Of a stretch of DNA of 64,000 nt, positions 9,201 through 19,468 are shown in pieces (positions within the stretch are counted from its first letter, which is position 1; the number at the start of each line of letters is the position of its first letter). Position numbers and translations under genes: made by a program. This DNA comes from S146-42 sp965371965 (lineage in GTDB: Bacteria; Planctomycetota; Phycisphaerae; Phycisphaerales; UBA1924): the NCBI GenBank assembly GCA_965371965.1, contig CBDVAM010000003.1, positions 1 to 64,000 of the forward strand, written 5' to 3'. A model generated the notes under the pieces. The model did not search any database, was not told the origin of the DNA, and was given only the letters and a program-made list of their open reading frames with translations.

Positions 9201-11020
9201 ATGAAGACACGGATCTTCTTCTTGATTATCTCCTCCCGGTGCTGCCGCGGTATCCTCTCCCAGGCGTTCTCGGGCGATTCATCGGATTCCCACACAAAGG
9301 CGCCGCCCTCTGCCAGGCCGTCGAGCGGGTTGGTGTGCAGGAAGATCTTCGGATCACAGCACAGAACCGTGTCGATGTGGCGAAGATCGCAGTTGGTGCG
9401 CACCCGCTCAGGCGCAACAACGAGAAAGTACGACGTGGGCGCGCCCTTCTTCTCCGAGCCGTACTTGGGGTTGGCGCTGATGTGCAAGACCTGGTGAGGC
9501 TGCCCGAACTCGTCCACGGCTTGGTCTCGAGCCGCGACGGCTTCGCCCAGATCGCCGATGATCCCGCTGAGATTCTTGCCCGTGGTAATCATGCCCCAGC
9601 CGCCGATGGAGTGCAGGCGAATCGCGATGGCGCCTTCGGGGAGGAGCGACGGTGTTTCATCGGATACGACCGCGTATGGATGGTTGATCCCGAGTACGAA
9701 CTCGGTAACGCCATCGGCCGCGCCCATCCCATCCTGCCGGCGTCGTCCCTCGGCCACGTACTCGTACGCTCCGATGATGTGCTCCGGGCGGAAATCGCGA
9801 GACCCAAGGCCGTAGACCCCGCTGAACATGTGGGGCACGTCAGCGTCAGAAACGGCGGGCAATCCACGGCGTGCCGGATGGCCTTCATGGGCGCAGGCTC
9901 TTGACAGTGCCGATCGCACGTCGCGAGCGAGCGGGTTGTCGCTGGCGAGTGGCTCATCTGTCCGCTCGAGGATGATGCAGGTCTTTCGGCCGATGAGGGC
10001 GTCGAGGACCGCTTTCACCGGGAACGGGCGCAGCACGTTGATGTGCACCGAACCGACCCTTGCGCCGCGCGTCTCGCGCAGGTGGTCGACGGCTGCATCT
10101 ATATTCTCAGCGGCCGAGCCCAGGGTCACGAACACACACTCGGCGTCCTCTGTCCTGTAGCTCGTAACAAGCCCGTACCGGCGGCCGGTCAGCCGGGCGA
10201 ACTCCTCGTAGGCATCTTCCAGGAAACCGAGAATCGGTTCGGCGAAGTTATTGCGGCGCGCCACGACGCCGTTCATGTAGTGCTCTTGATTCTGCACCGG
10301 GCCGATGAGTGCGGGGTTGGACAGATCGATTATTCGAGGAACGCGCCGGCGTGTCGGTCCGAACAGTTCTCGCTGCGCGGGAGTCGGGCACTCGATCGTG
10401 TCGTCGGGTGCGCCGAGAAACTCGCGGAGCAGCCCGGCTTCGGGCTTGAGGAACGTGCGGTCGAGGTGTGAGGTCAGGAACCCGTCCTGAATGTTGATCC
10501 CCGGCGTAAGCGACAACTCCGTGACGCGGCGGAGGATGATCGCCTGGTCGGCCGCCTGCTGGGCGTCCTTTGCGAACAGCATGATCCAGCCGGTGTCAAG
10601 GGCCGAGTAGATGTCGTCGTGCCCACAGTGCACGTTGAGGGCATGCTTTGTCAGGGCGCGGGCCGAGACCTCCAACACCATGGTTGAGAGCTTGCCCGGA
10701 GCGTGGTAGTACTGCTCGATCCCGTAGACCAGTCCCTGACCTGACGTGAAGTTCACGACTCGCTTGCCGGTCGTAGAGAGCGCGATCGCCCCGCCCTGGG
10801 CGGAATGCTCACCCTCGGTTTCGATGGCCAAATGGGGCCAGCCGAAGACGTTGAGCTTGCCCTCGGCGCTCGACAGCTGAAAGTCTTCACCCATCTCCGT
10901 CGATGGTGTGATGGGATAGAACACACCGCCATCGGCGATCCGGGCCTCGGTGTGGTAGGCAACGAGGTGGTTTCCGTTTGTCGTGATCCGAATGCCGGGG
11001 TATGGGGGTCTGGTAGTCAT
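6293..11020 (-). CDS. nifJ: Pyruvate:ferredoxin (flavodoxin) oxidoreductase, extended single-chain form
   Basis: A 1,575-residue single-chain PFOR that converts pyruvate and CoA to acetyl-CoA and CO2 while reducing ferredoxin or flavodoxin. Order of landmarks: YPITPSTEMGE in the N-terminal thiamine domain; a gamma domain with RLHSIGGWG; two ferredoxin-type clusters, CTQCMECIAVC (about residue 780) and CKGCGECVVAC (about 912); the proximal cluster start GDGACAGCGE (about 997); the diphosphate site IGGDGAMGDIGFQN (about 1222) and DTQVYSNTGGQ; and a late cysteine pair QCFTSCQPEHG. It is about 400 residues longer than the usual 1,170. Much of the excess lies between the proximal cluster cysteines and the diphosphate site, plus an Ala/Pro/Ser-rich tail. 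The start MTTRPPYPG has AGGAAGGG about 7 nt upstream; an in-frame ATG 72 nt earlier lacks this. Confidence 0.92.
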   Translation of the reverse strand: MTTRPPYPGIRITTNGNHLVAYHTEARIADGGVFYPITPSTEMGEDFQLSSAEGKLNVFGWPHLAIETEGEHSAQGGAIALSTTGKRVVNFTSGQGLVYGIEQYYHAPGKLSTMVLEVSARALTKHALNVHCGHDDIYSALDTGWIMLFAKDAQQAADQAIILRRVTELSLTPGINIQDGFLTSHLDRTFLKPEAGLLREFLGAPDDTIECPTPAQRELFGPTRRRVPRIIDLSNPALIGPVQNQEHYMNGVVARRNNFAEPILGFLEDAYEEFARLTGRRYGLVTSYRTEDAECVFVTLGSAAENIDAAVDHLRETRGARVGSVHINVLRPFPVKAVLDALIGRKTCIILERTDEPLASDNPLARDVRSALSRACAHEGHPARRGLPAVSDADVPHMFSGVYGLGSRDFRPEHIIGAYEYVAEGRRRQDGMGAADGVTEFVLGINHPYAVVSDETPSLLPEGAIAIRLHSIGGWGMITTGKNLSGIIGDLGEAVAARDQAVDEFGQPHQVLHISANPKYGSEKKGAPTSYFLVVAPERVRTNCDLRHIDTVLCCDPKIFLHTNPLDGLAEGGAFVWESDESPENAWERIPRQHREEIIKKKIRVFILNGFRIAREATDRPDLQLRMQGNAFLGGFFQVSNFLKNYKIADDHFRQVVHDQYMKKFGRLGQAVVDSNMEVMTKGFEQTREIVYGEIDAPDRSSMRGPVLLTLEGETTQPTNDTSTRPPLQSLDLFESEFKADLGYHQPASALSSVGLMAAATGATGSKYVARRQTPIFLAENCTQCMECIAVCPDTAMPNTAQEIGSVLESAFRNYVSELSQREALLRALPDIESDVRTKMSEVVAEKGSRPFAEIVRDTISTMPDIGAIAKAELDNILAILPMAYTKSHAIFKVPEKKSPGDGGLFSIFISDRCKGCGECVVACGNHDALRMVPDTEGLNAQILSANVFLETLADTPEKYFGLYDPQHPEESKAAALRNHLMSRQNYEALVSGDGACAGCGEKTVLRAVATVTEAFMRPIFHAKADRLDAKADRLESEGLACLERLAKVAPDEHTRFRRAVAHMVMRLGGESQEDIDDRIAQHGEITDSEIVGALTAAMRTDAYRHRDLKAVDGGLENGMAVMAMGAHTGCNTVFGSTPPNNPHPYPWMNSLFQDGATISWLMGESFIMDHARRSVIPERLSTALLDRESCVINDDEYFELAHLTDTLMTEQETRELPKVWCIGGDGAMGDIGFQNVSKVILQNRPNVKMLMLDTQVYSNTGGQNSDSSPMPGGFDMNQFGVASEGKMTEKKSVAETFTSGHGSPFVAQVSIANAAKLYKSILDALEYRGTAFFQCFTSCQPEHGVADDMAMIQAQRIRDSRGMPEFTFHSGHSENYTEAINLKGNPSIDQDWWTSQFKSTKQPFRYTVAHWATTEARFRRHFKKIDEKQAESMTHLDDMLPRLMQDDVVHGRHLDPGHRAYVPDFGVYIEIESSGGKMNRMSLSRQMVIFCVERRKAWRMLQSRSGIVNREHQAQVVLLKKVDSGEVTLQELRDHAGELLQTELAAPTGQPGPARAVASSGSNTRASNRAISPA

Positions 11021-11347
11021 CTGGCCCTTCCTGGTCTGCGAGGGCAAAGCCTCGATCAGACTCCGGACAACCAAAGGCCACTTCGACGGCACCGACTCCG
11101 GTCTGATTGCCGTCAGACTGGCTCGCCTGTGCAGGCCCTCGGGTCAACCGGTTCCATGCATTCTAAGCACGAGGTGTACCGCGAGGAGCGATCGCGGTTC
11201 GAGCAGTGATCGATTGAGTTCGCCGGTTCCTTGGGCAGTAGAACTGTGCCAAGTCACGCACAAAAATCGACACCGTTGCAGCCGGGTTGGGCTACGACGC
11301 GTGGACACCGAGCGTATCATGGTCTGGAGTATTGGAAGGAGCAAACC

Positions 11348-12073
11348 ATGTCGTACTCTGGCGAAGAGCTTCCGGAGATCCGTTTGTACGACGGTGACGG
11401 GGACCTGCTGCTTCAGGCCGATCACACCGCCCAGTGCGTGACCCTGATGCCGTGGCGTGATCCGCGCGGTGCGAGTTCCGACGCCGACCGAATACGAATC
11501 CAGTGGGGTCAGCACCTGTTGGCCGATCTCGTTGCAGGCCGGTATCGGACGGTCGTGTGTGCCATCAACGATGTTGACAACTCGCACGGCATTATCGGCG
11601 AGCTCATGGACCTCGTTCCTACCAGCCAGTGGGGCGAGAAGGCGGCGACGCACTACGCGCAGATGTTTCACGAATCTTTGGCGATTCTCGCGCCGCATGA
11701 CCACGAGCCGTATGTGCTCAAGTTCGATCTCGACCGGCTGCTGATCATGGCGTTGCTACGCCCGCGGAACCAGGATCACTTCACTCTTCATGACCTCACG
11801 CGCGGATTCCAGACTGTGAAGAAGATGCTGGTGGGCCGGCACGAGCGATGGCCGGTGGCAAGCGTTGCGTTCCTGGGCGCCAAGACGAACCGCCTCATCG
11901 ATGACGACGGTCAGGAACCATCGTTCGAGTCGGTGCTGCGCATCATGTACGACGCCGGATACCGAGGAGATGTCTACCCGTCGCTGGGCATGTGGGATCT
12001 CTCGCCAACCGGCGTCTTTGCCAGCTATCCCTTCCCGGAGAGTCTCGACGTGATGCGGTCGGGCGGGGATTGA
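11348..12073 (+). CDS. Conserved-looking soluble protein of unknown function
   Basis: A 241-residue protein starting MSYSGEELPEIRLYDGDG. The ATG is preceded by GGAAGGAG at good distance, and base use is coding-like, so the gene is probably real. No signal peptide, membrane segment or metal motif is visible, and I do not recognise the family. It is divergent from the PFOR gene and convergent with the nuo operon, so its promoter lies in the 330-nt gap upstream and may be shared back-to-back with PFOR. A role linked to either neighbour is speculation. Confidence 0.75.
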   Translation: MSYSGEELPEIRLYDGDGDLLLQADHTAQCVTLMPWRDPRGASSDADRIRIQWGQHLLADLVAGRYRTVVCAINDVDNSHGIIGELMDLVPTSQWGEKAATHYAQMFHESLAILAPHDHEPYVLKFDLDRLLIMALLRPRNQDHFTLHDLTRGFQTVKKMLVGRHERWPVASVAFLGAKTNRLIDDDGQEPSFESVLRIMYDAGYRGDVYPSLGMWDLSPTGVFASYPFPESLDVMRSGGD

Positions 12074-12164
12074 CCCCGACCCGATGGAAACCAACGCGGT
12101 AATTGACGCAACAACCGGGGAAAGACCGTGGCGGCTACCGAGGCTCCAGGCGACAAGTCTGGTC

Positions 12165-13574
12165 CTACCCCAATAGCGCCATCGCCGCCGCTTCTGCGAG
12201 TTCCCAGAGCGGCCGCGGGTAGATCCCGAGGACGAGCACAAGGGCGATACCGATCCCCGCAGCCATCACGGTCGCTGGCGATAACTTGATCGGGGCATCC
12301 TCGACGGGTGGGTTGAGATATGCCTGCTTGATGATCCGGAGGTAGTAGTACAAGCTCACCGTCGCGTTAACCGCCCCGACCAGCACGAGCCAGAGCAGGT
12401 CGTTCTCGATCGCGGCGATGAACAGGAACCACTTGCCGAGGAAGCCCGAGGTCGGTGGGATGCCGGCGAGGCCGAACATGCCCACAAGCAGCGTCACCGC
12501 AAGCAGCGGGGAGCGCTTGTACAAACCGGCGATGCTGCTCTTGGTCGGGTTGCTCCCATCTGCACCCAGCACGCACACGACAAGAAACGCGCAGAACACG
12601 ATCGGCACATAGATCATGGCGTAGTAGATCGCCGCCGCCACGCCCTGCTGAGAGAAACAGGCGAGCCCAATCAGGATGTACCCCGCGTGGGCTACCGTTG
12701 AGTAGGCCAGGATCCTCTTGATATCGTTCTGCACGATCGCGGCAAGGTTTCCGATAGTCATCGATGCCACGCACAAGACAAGCAGCACGTTGACGAGCCC
12801 AGCGTGAGCCGGCATCGCTAGAAGGATCAGGCGTGCAACGACACCAACCGCCGCGACTTTCGAGGCCGTGCCGATGAACGTGACCGCCTCATGCGGCGCG
12901 CCCTGATAGGTATCTGGTGCCCATGCGTGGAACGGAAAGACGGCCAGCTTGAACAGCACGCCCGAGAGGGCGAGCAGAACTCCAACCACGAGCAGCGGAG
13001 TCGGGTGTACCGCGGCGATCTCGGACAACAGGGTGGTGCGGGTCACGCCGAAGATGAGGCTGATGCCAAACAGCGTTACCGCGGACGAGGCAGCGCCGAA
13101 GAGAACGTACTTCGCGGCGGCTTCGCTTCCCTCGCGTTTCCGTTTGCTCAGTGCCGCGAGGATGTAGAGGCCATAGGCAGACAACTCGAGCGCCACATAC
13201 AGCGTGATCAACTCGGTGGCACTCACCATCATCATCATGCCGACAGCGGAGAAGAACAGAAACATCGGGAAGTCAATCCGCGAATGTTCGCGCACACTCC
13301 CAGGACTGCCCGCGATCAGCACCGAGAGGAACAGGCCCGCCGTGATCCCGACCTTGAGCAACTGCGAGAACGCATCAACGCCGTAGATGCCGGGAAAGAA
13401 CGGCTGCCCGTCCGCCCGCAACCACGCGATCGAAATCGCAACCCCCACGCCGGCCATGAGGATACAAACCATCCAGTTGGTGCTGTACGACCCGCCAACC
13501 ATGGACAGCACGAACGCCACGACGGCGCCGAGGAAGACCACTGCTTCGGGTACAAAGAGGACAAGGTCACCCAT
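12165..13574 (-). CDS. nuoN: NADH-quinone oxidoreductase (complex I) subunit N
   Basis: A 469-residue polytopic membrane protein, one of the three antiporter-like proton-pumping subunits of complex I. The typical block with Lys and conserved aromatic residues (AVFPFHAWAPDTYQGAP) and the later GLAGIPPTSGFLGKW segment identify it as NuoN rather than M or L. It is the last gene of the nuo operon, following nuoM after 3 nt. The gene ends 91 nt from the convergent unknown gene; no clear terminator hairpin is seen in between. Confidence 0.95.
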   Translation of the reverse strand: MGDLVLFVPEAVVFLGAVVAFVLSMVGGSYSTNWMVCILMAGVGVAISIAWLRADGQPFFPGIYGVDAFSQLLKVGITAGLFLSVLIAGSPGSVREHSRIDFPMFLFFSAVGMMMMVSATELITLYVALELSAYGLYILAALSKRKREGSEAAAKYVLFGAASSAVTLFGISLIFGVTRTTLLSEIAAVHPTPLLVVGVLLALSGVLFKLAVFPFHAWAPDTYQGAPHEAVTFIGTASKVAAVGVVARLILLAMPAHAGLVNVLLVLCVASMTIGNLAAIVQNDIKRILAYSTVAHAGYILIGLACFSQQGVAAAIYYAMIYVPIVFCAFLVVCVLGADGSNPTKSSIAGLYKRSPLLAVTLLVGMFGLAGIPPTSGFLGKWFLFIAAIENDLLWLVLVGAVNATVSLYYYLRIIKQAYLNPPVEDAPIKLSPATVMAAGIGIALVLVLGIYPRPLWELAEAAAMALLG

Positions 13575-13577
13575 CGA

Positions 13578-15056
13578 CTACGACCCCCCCGTCATCGTGC
13601 TCTGGATCATGTCGAGAATGAGGCTGGGATAGAAGCCAAAGAGCAGCAGTACCCCAACCAGGATCGCTCGCGGCCATATGGCAACGGACTTGGGTTGAAT
13701 ATCGACCAGCTTCTCCCAATCGGGGTTGCGGGGGCCGAACATCGCCTTGTCGAAGACCCGCAGCACGTACACAGCGGTAAATACAAGGCCTGCGATGGCG
13801 ATGATCCCGAGAACGGGGTAGGTCTTGATCGCAGCGATAAACACGAGCAGTTCGGCCCAGAAGCTGGCGAACCCGGGCACGCCCATGCCGCACAAGGCGG
13901 CCAAGATGAAGAACGACCCCGCGAGCGGGACCTGGCTCACCAGACCCCCAAAGTGCCGGATATCCCGATCGTGCGTCTGGTCGTAAATGAACCCAACCGA
14001 AGAGAAGAACAGGGCCGTCATGATGCCGTGGGCGAACATTTGGAAGATCGCGCCGTCGAGCCCTGTCTGGCTCGCGTCGCCACCCGCCGCCCAGATATTC
14101 AGACCGAGCAGCACGATGCCCATGTGCGATACGCTCGAAAACCCGATGACGTACTTGAAGTCGGTTTGCCGCATTGCAACGAACGCGCCGTAGACGATGC
14201 CAATCGTTGCCAGCACCGCAAACGTCGGTGCCCAGTACGCCGCTCCGACGGGCAGTACGGTCATCCCCACACGGAAGATCCCAAACGCACCGAGCTTCAT
14301 GAGCACCCCGGCATGCAGCATGGAAACCGCGGTTGGGGCGGCCACGTGACCCGTCGGCGACCACCCGTGGAACGGGAACATGCCCGCGAGAACGCCGAAC
14401 CCAATGTACAGGAATGGATAGATAAAGATCTGAAACTCTCGCCCGAAGTTTCCATTCGAGGCGAGCTCGACGATGTTCCAACTCCCCAGACCCCCGTGCA
14501 CGTAGAGAGCAATCAGCCCGGGGAAGAGCAGCGCACTTCCCCCGATCAGGTAGAGCGTTAGCTTCATCGCCGAGTACTCTTTGCGTGTGCTCCCCCAGAT
14601 GGCGATGAGCGGGTACATGGGGAGCACCGCAACCTCGTAGAAGAAGAAGAACGCGACAAGATCGAGCGAGCAGAAGACGCCAAAGACCCCAAAGACTAAT
14701 GCCGCCATGAAGGCAAAGTACTCCTTGACACGGCTGTCCAACCCCCACATGGACAGGACACCGGTGAAGAAGACCAGCGCGGTCAGCAGGCTGAGCACGA
14801 CCGCCGCGCCGTCGACTGCAACCGTGTAGTGAATGCCGAGCGTCGGAATCCAGGGAACATCCTCGAGCAACTGGAAACCGCCCAGGCCGCGGTCGTACAG
14901 CACCCAGACCAGGATCGCCAGCACGACGCTGGCCAGAGCACAGACAGCATGGACGATCTTAATCGCCTTTGGGAATCTCCCGGGGATCAGCAGCGTCACG
15001 AAGAGTGCCACCGCCGGGCACAAGAGCATTGTGGTGAGGATTGGGAAGCTAGCCAT
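13578..15056 (-). CDS. nuoM: NADH-quinone oxidoreductase (complex I) subunit M
   Basis: A 492-residue antiporter-like membrane subunit of complex I. Diagnostic segments are MFPFHGWSPTGHVAAP with MLHAGVLMKLGAFGI, and GMGVPGFASFWAELLVF. About 14 hydrophobic segments can be counted roughly along the chain. It lies between nuoL (21 nt upstream) and nuoN in the same operon. A 556-residue antisense frame across nuoM/nuoN is a shadow produced by codon bias and was not annotated. Confidence 0.95.
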   Translation of the reverse strand: MASFPILTTMLLCPAVALFVTLLIPGRFPKAIKIVHAVCALASVVLAILVWVLYDRGLGGFQLLEDVPWIPTLGIHYTVAVDGAAVVLSLLTALVFFTGVLSMWGLDSRVKEYFAFMAALVFGVFGVFCSLDLVAFFFFYEVAVLPMYPLIAIWGSTRKEYSAMKLTLYLIGGSALLFPGLIALYVHGGLGSWNIVELASNGNFGREFQIFIYPFLYIGFGVLAGMFPFHGWSPTGHVAAPTAVSMLHAGVLMKLGAFGIFRVGMTVLPVGAAYWAPTFAVLATIGIVYGAFVAMRQTDFKYVIGFSSVSHMGIVLLGLNIWAAGGDASQTGLDGAIFQMFAHGIMTALFFSSVGFIYDQTHDRDIRHFGGLVSQVPLAGSFFILAALCGMGVPGFASFWAELLVFIAAIKTYPVLGIIAIAGLVFTAVYVLRVFDKAMFGPRNPDWEKLVDIQPKSVAIWPRAILVGVLLLFGFYPSLILDMIQSTMTGGS

Positions 15057-15077
15057 GAGGAGTCAGTAATCCTTCCT

Positions 15078-16976
<1,899 letters not shown>

Positions 16977-16982
16977 TCCGCG

Positions 16983-17288
16983 TCAGCCTCTCAGTTCCTT
17001 GAGGTCCTGAACATCGATCGCCGCACGCTGGCGATACACGGCCAGCACGATCGAGAGCACAATCGCCGCCTCGGCCGCCGCGAGCCCGATGACGAACAGC
17101 ACGAAGATCTGACCAATCGCGGGATCGGGTGCCACGAAGCGATTGAATGCGAGGACGTTCACGCTGACTGCGTTGAGCATCAGCTCGATGCCAATCAGGA
17201 TCGCGATCAGGTTGCGCCTGGCGAGCACGCCGTAGAGACCCACACAGAACAGGACGAGGGCAAAGAGGATCCAGGCTTCGAGCGTCAT
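16983..17288 (-). CDS. nuoK: NADH-quinone oxidoreductase (complex I) subunit K
   Basis: A 101-residue protein with three membrane helices, the usual size of NuoK. The conserved glutamates of the proton path are present: GIELMLNAVSVN holds the first and AAAEAAIVLSIV the second. The ATG overlaps the nuoJ stop (ATGA), so nuoJ and nuoK are translationally coupled. Confidence 0.95.
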   Translation of the reverse strand: MTLEAWILFALVLFCVGLYGVLARRNLIAILIGIELMLNAVSVNVLAFNRFVAPDPAIGQIFVLFVIGLAAAEAAIVLSIVLAVYRQRAAIDVQDLKELRG

Positions 17289-17824
17289 GCGCCACCCTCC
17301 TCGTTGATGGCGGGGTCTTGTCCCTCGTCGTGGCGCGCAGCGATCGTGATCGCACCGATGATCGCAACCAGCAGCACCAACGAGAGCAGCTCGAAGGCAA
17401 CGTTGAAGTCATTCAACAGTGCACGCCCGATGGCCTGCACGCTCCACGCGGCATCCAGCTCTTCGGTGGAAAGGGAGGGCTCCGGCCCCGCGCCGAAGTC
17501 CGTGCCAACGACGACCGATGCCACCGCGACAAAGAAGACAAGGCTGATAATCGCAGCCATCACCCGCCGTCCGCGGCCCTCACCCGGCTCGCGCTTGCCC
17601 ATCGATGAAAGCATGACCGCGAAAACCATGGCAACGGTGATGCCGCCGATGTAGATCAGCACCTGCATCGCCGCAACAAACGGAGTGCCCAGCAGCAGAA
17701 ATGCCAGGGCGATCCCGCTGAGCGATACGCCAAGCCCGAAGATCGCGTGCACGATGTTCTTGACGCCCACCGCAACGATCGCGCCCGCCAGCGAGATCAG
17801 CATGACCATGCTGGTTGCAATCAT
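17285..17824 (-). CDS. nuoJ: NADH-quinone oxidoreductase (complex I) subunit J
   Basis: A 179-residue five-helix membrane subunit. The conserved YIGGITVAMVFAVML block identifies NuoJ. The start MIATSMVML overlaps the nuoI stop by 4 nt; the longer open frame upstream is antisense-free but lies inside the Ala/Lys/Glu-rich tail of nuoI and is not part of this protein. It ends overlapping nuoK. Confidence 0.93.
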   Translation of the reverse strand: MIATSMVMLISLAGAIVAVGVKNIVHAIFGLGVSLSGIALAFLLLGTPFVAAMQVLIYIGGITVAMVFAVMLSSMGKREPGEGRGRRVMAAIISLVFFVAVASVVVGTDFGAGPEPSLSTEELDAAWSVQAIGRALLNDFNVAFELLSLVLLVAIIGAITIAARHDEGQDPAINEEGGA

Positions 17825-18405
17825 GATTCCATCTCCGCGGACGCGTCCGGCTTGTCGGCCGCAGGCTCGCGAGCTTCCTTCTCGGCCTTTTCCTTCGCGG
17901 CTGCGGCCCGCTTGGCGGCCTTCTCGGCCGCTTCCTTCGCCTCGACCTCGCGACGCGTTGCCAGGTACTGTTCTTCGAAGGCCAGGTGGGGCTCCAGAAG
18001 GTCGTAGACCCACTCGCGATTTCGACCGGCGTCATCATAGATCTTCGACCACTCAAGGGTATCGGTCGGGCACGTGTCAAGGCAGAGCCCACAGAGGCTG
18101 CACAGCGCGAAATCGATCTTGACCACGTCCGCCCGCTTCCCCTTGATGCCTTCGATCCTCTCTCCTTCGATCGTGATGCAGTCCGAAGGACAGATCTTCA
18201 CGCACTGCATGCACGCGATGCAGTCGTGGGACCCGGTCTCGTCGAACCGGACGAGCTGGATCACGCTTCGAAAAGCCTCCGACAGCTCCGGCTCTTCGTG
18301 CGGATAGCGAAGCGTAACAGCCTTGCCACCCATCTCTCGACCGGTAATCCCGAGCCCGGTGAGCAGCGATCGGAAGCCGCCGTAGATCGCGACGAAATAG
18401 CTCAT
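17821..18405 (-). CDS. nuoI: NADH-quinone oxidoreductase (complex I) subunit I, two-cluster ferredoxin subunit
   Basis: A 194-residue peripheral-arm subunit that carries clusters N6a and N6b between the electron input and NuoB. Both 4Fe-4S motifs are complete: CIACMQCVKICPSDC and CSLCGLCLDTCPTD. The last 45 residues form a highly charged Ala/Lys/Glu tail not needed for the fold and likely extended helix. It overlaps nuoH upstream and nuoJ downstream by 4 nt each. In an enzyme without NuoEFG, this subunit is the expected entry point for electrons. Confidence 0.95.
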   Translation of the reverse strand: MSYFVAIYGGFRSLLTGLGITGREMGGKAVTLRYPHEEPELSEAFRSVIQLVRFDETGSHDCIACMQCVKICPSDCITIEGERIEGIKGKRADVVKIDFALCSLCGLCLDTCPTDTLEWSKIYDDAGRNREWVYDLLEPHLAFEEQYLATRREVEAKEAAEKAAKRAAAAKEKAEKEAREPAADKPDASAEMES

Positions 18406-19436
18406 CCGTACACCACCTTCAACACCAACGCGGTGGCAAGGAGGTTGACAATCGCAAGCGGGGTGAGCACGCCCCAGCAGAATGACATGAGCTGATCAAA
18501 GCGCAGCCGTGGGTACGTCCACCGCACCCACATCATTACGAAGATGATCAGGTAGGTCTTGAGGAAGAACCACACCGGGCCAGGGAGCACGGGCCCGTCC
18601 CACCCGCCGAAGAAGAGCACCGAGGCCACCATGGCTCCAATGAACATGTTCGAGAACTCGCCGAAGAAGAAGAGCCCGAATCGCATCCCGGAATACTCGG
18701 TGTGGAATCCGGCAACCAGCTCACTCTCTGCCTCCGGCAGATCGAAAGGCGCGCGGTTCGTCTCAGCGAGCGTTGCGATAAAAAAGATGATGCCGGCAAC
18801 TGGCTGAAACACAATGAACCAGAGCCCGGATTCTTGTGCCAAGGTGATGTGCGCCAGATTCATACCGCTGAGCACAACTGACTCGCCGTCAACTTGGACC
18901 TGTCCGCCACGTGCTCCGACCATCAGCACCACCGAGAGGGCTGAGAGTATCAACGGGACCTCGTACGAGATATTCTGCGCCACCGACCGCATCGCTCCCA
19001 GCAGGGCGTACTTGTTGTTCGAGCCCCATCCGGCCATAAAGATCCCGATCACAGCGAAACCGCTGAACATGAAGATCAGCACGAGGCCGATGTCGATGTT
19101 GGTCAGGGCCACGTCCTTCGAAAAGGGCAGCAGGCTGGCGGCGGCCACGACCGGAGCAAAGACCACGAGCGGCGCCAAGTGATAGAGCGGCTTGTCGACC
19201 CCCGCCGGCGTGATCAACTGCTTGCCCAGCAGCTTGATCATGTCGGCAACGGTCTGTAGCGTTCCATGAAAACCGACTTCCATCGGCCCCAGCCGGCGCT
19301 GAATCCATGCTGACACCTTGCGCTCAAACCAGATGCAGAAGAGCACGTTGATCGATAGCACCGTCATCACCGCGCCGATACCGACGCCGATCGCAAGGAG
19401 TGGACCACCAAAGATCTCAAGCAGAGTCCGGGGCAC
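18402..19436 (-). CDS. nuoH: NADH-quinone oxidoreductase (complex I) subunit H
   Basis: A 344-residue membrane subunit that forms the quinone-binding junction with NuoB and NuoD. Diagnostic segments are WIQRRLGPMEVGFHG, LLGKQLITPAG and AETNRAPFDLPEAESELVAG with FHTEYSGMRF. The gene starts with GTG, supported by GAGGAGG 8 nt in front of it. It follows nuoD after a 32-nt gap, the only gap of note in the first half of the operon, and overlaps nuoI by 4 nt. Confidence 0.95.
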   Translation of the reverse strand: MPRTLLEIFGGPLLAIGVGIGAVMTVLSINVLFCIWFERKVSAWIQRRLGPMEVGFHGTLQTVADMIKLLGKQLITPAGVDKPLYHLAPLVVFAPVVAAASLLPFSKDVALTNIDIGLVLIFMFSGFAVIGIFMAGWGSNNKYALLGAMRSVAQNISYEVPLILSALSVVLMVGARGGQVQVDGESVVLSGMNLAHITLAQESGLWFIVFQPVAGIIFFIATLAETNRAPFDLPEAESELVAGFHTEYSGMRFGLFFFGEFSNMFIGAMVASVLFFGGWDGPVLPGPVWFFLKTYLIIFVMMWVRWTYPRLRFDQLMSFCWGVLTPLAIVNLLATALVLKVVYG

Positions 19437-19468
19437 GCAAAGAGCCTCCTCACCGCAAACGCGCGGCG

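Noticed and set aside
12891..14561. Long plus-strand open frame of 556 codons antisense to nuoM and nuoN
   Set aside because: It is a codon-bias shadow: it follows the complementary wobble pattern, is very rich in Arg, His, Asp and Glu without any domain, and lies opposite two certain genes.
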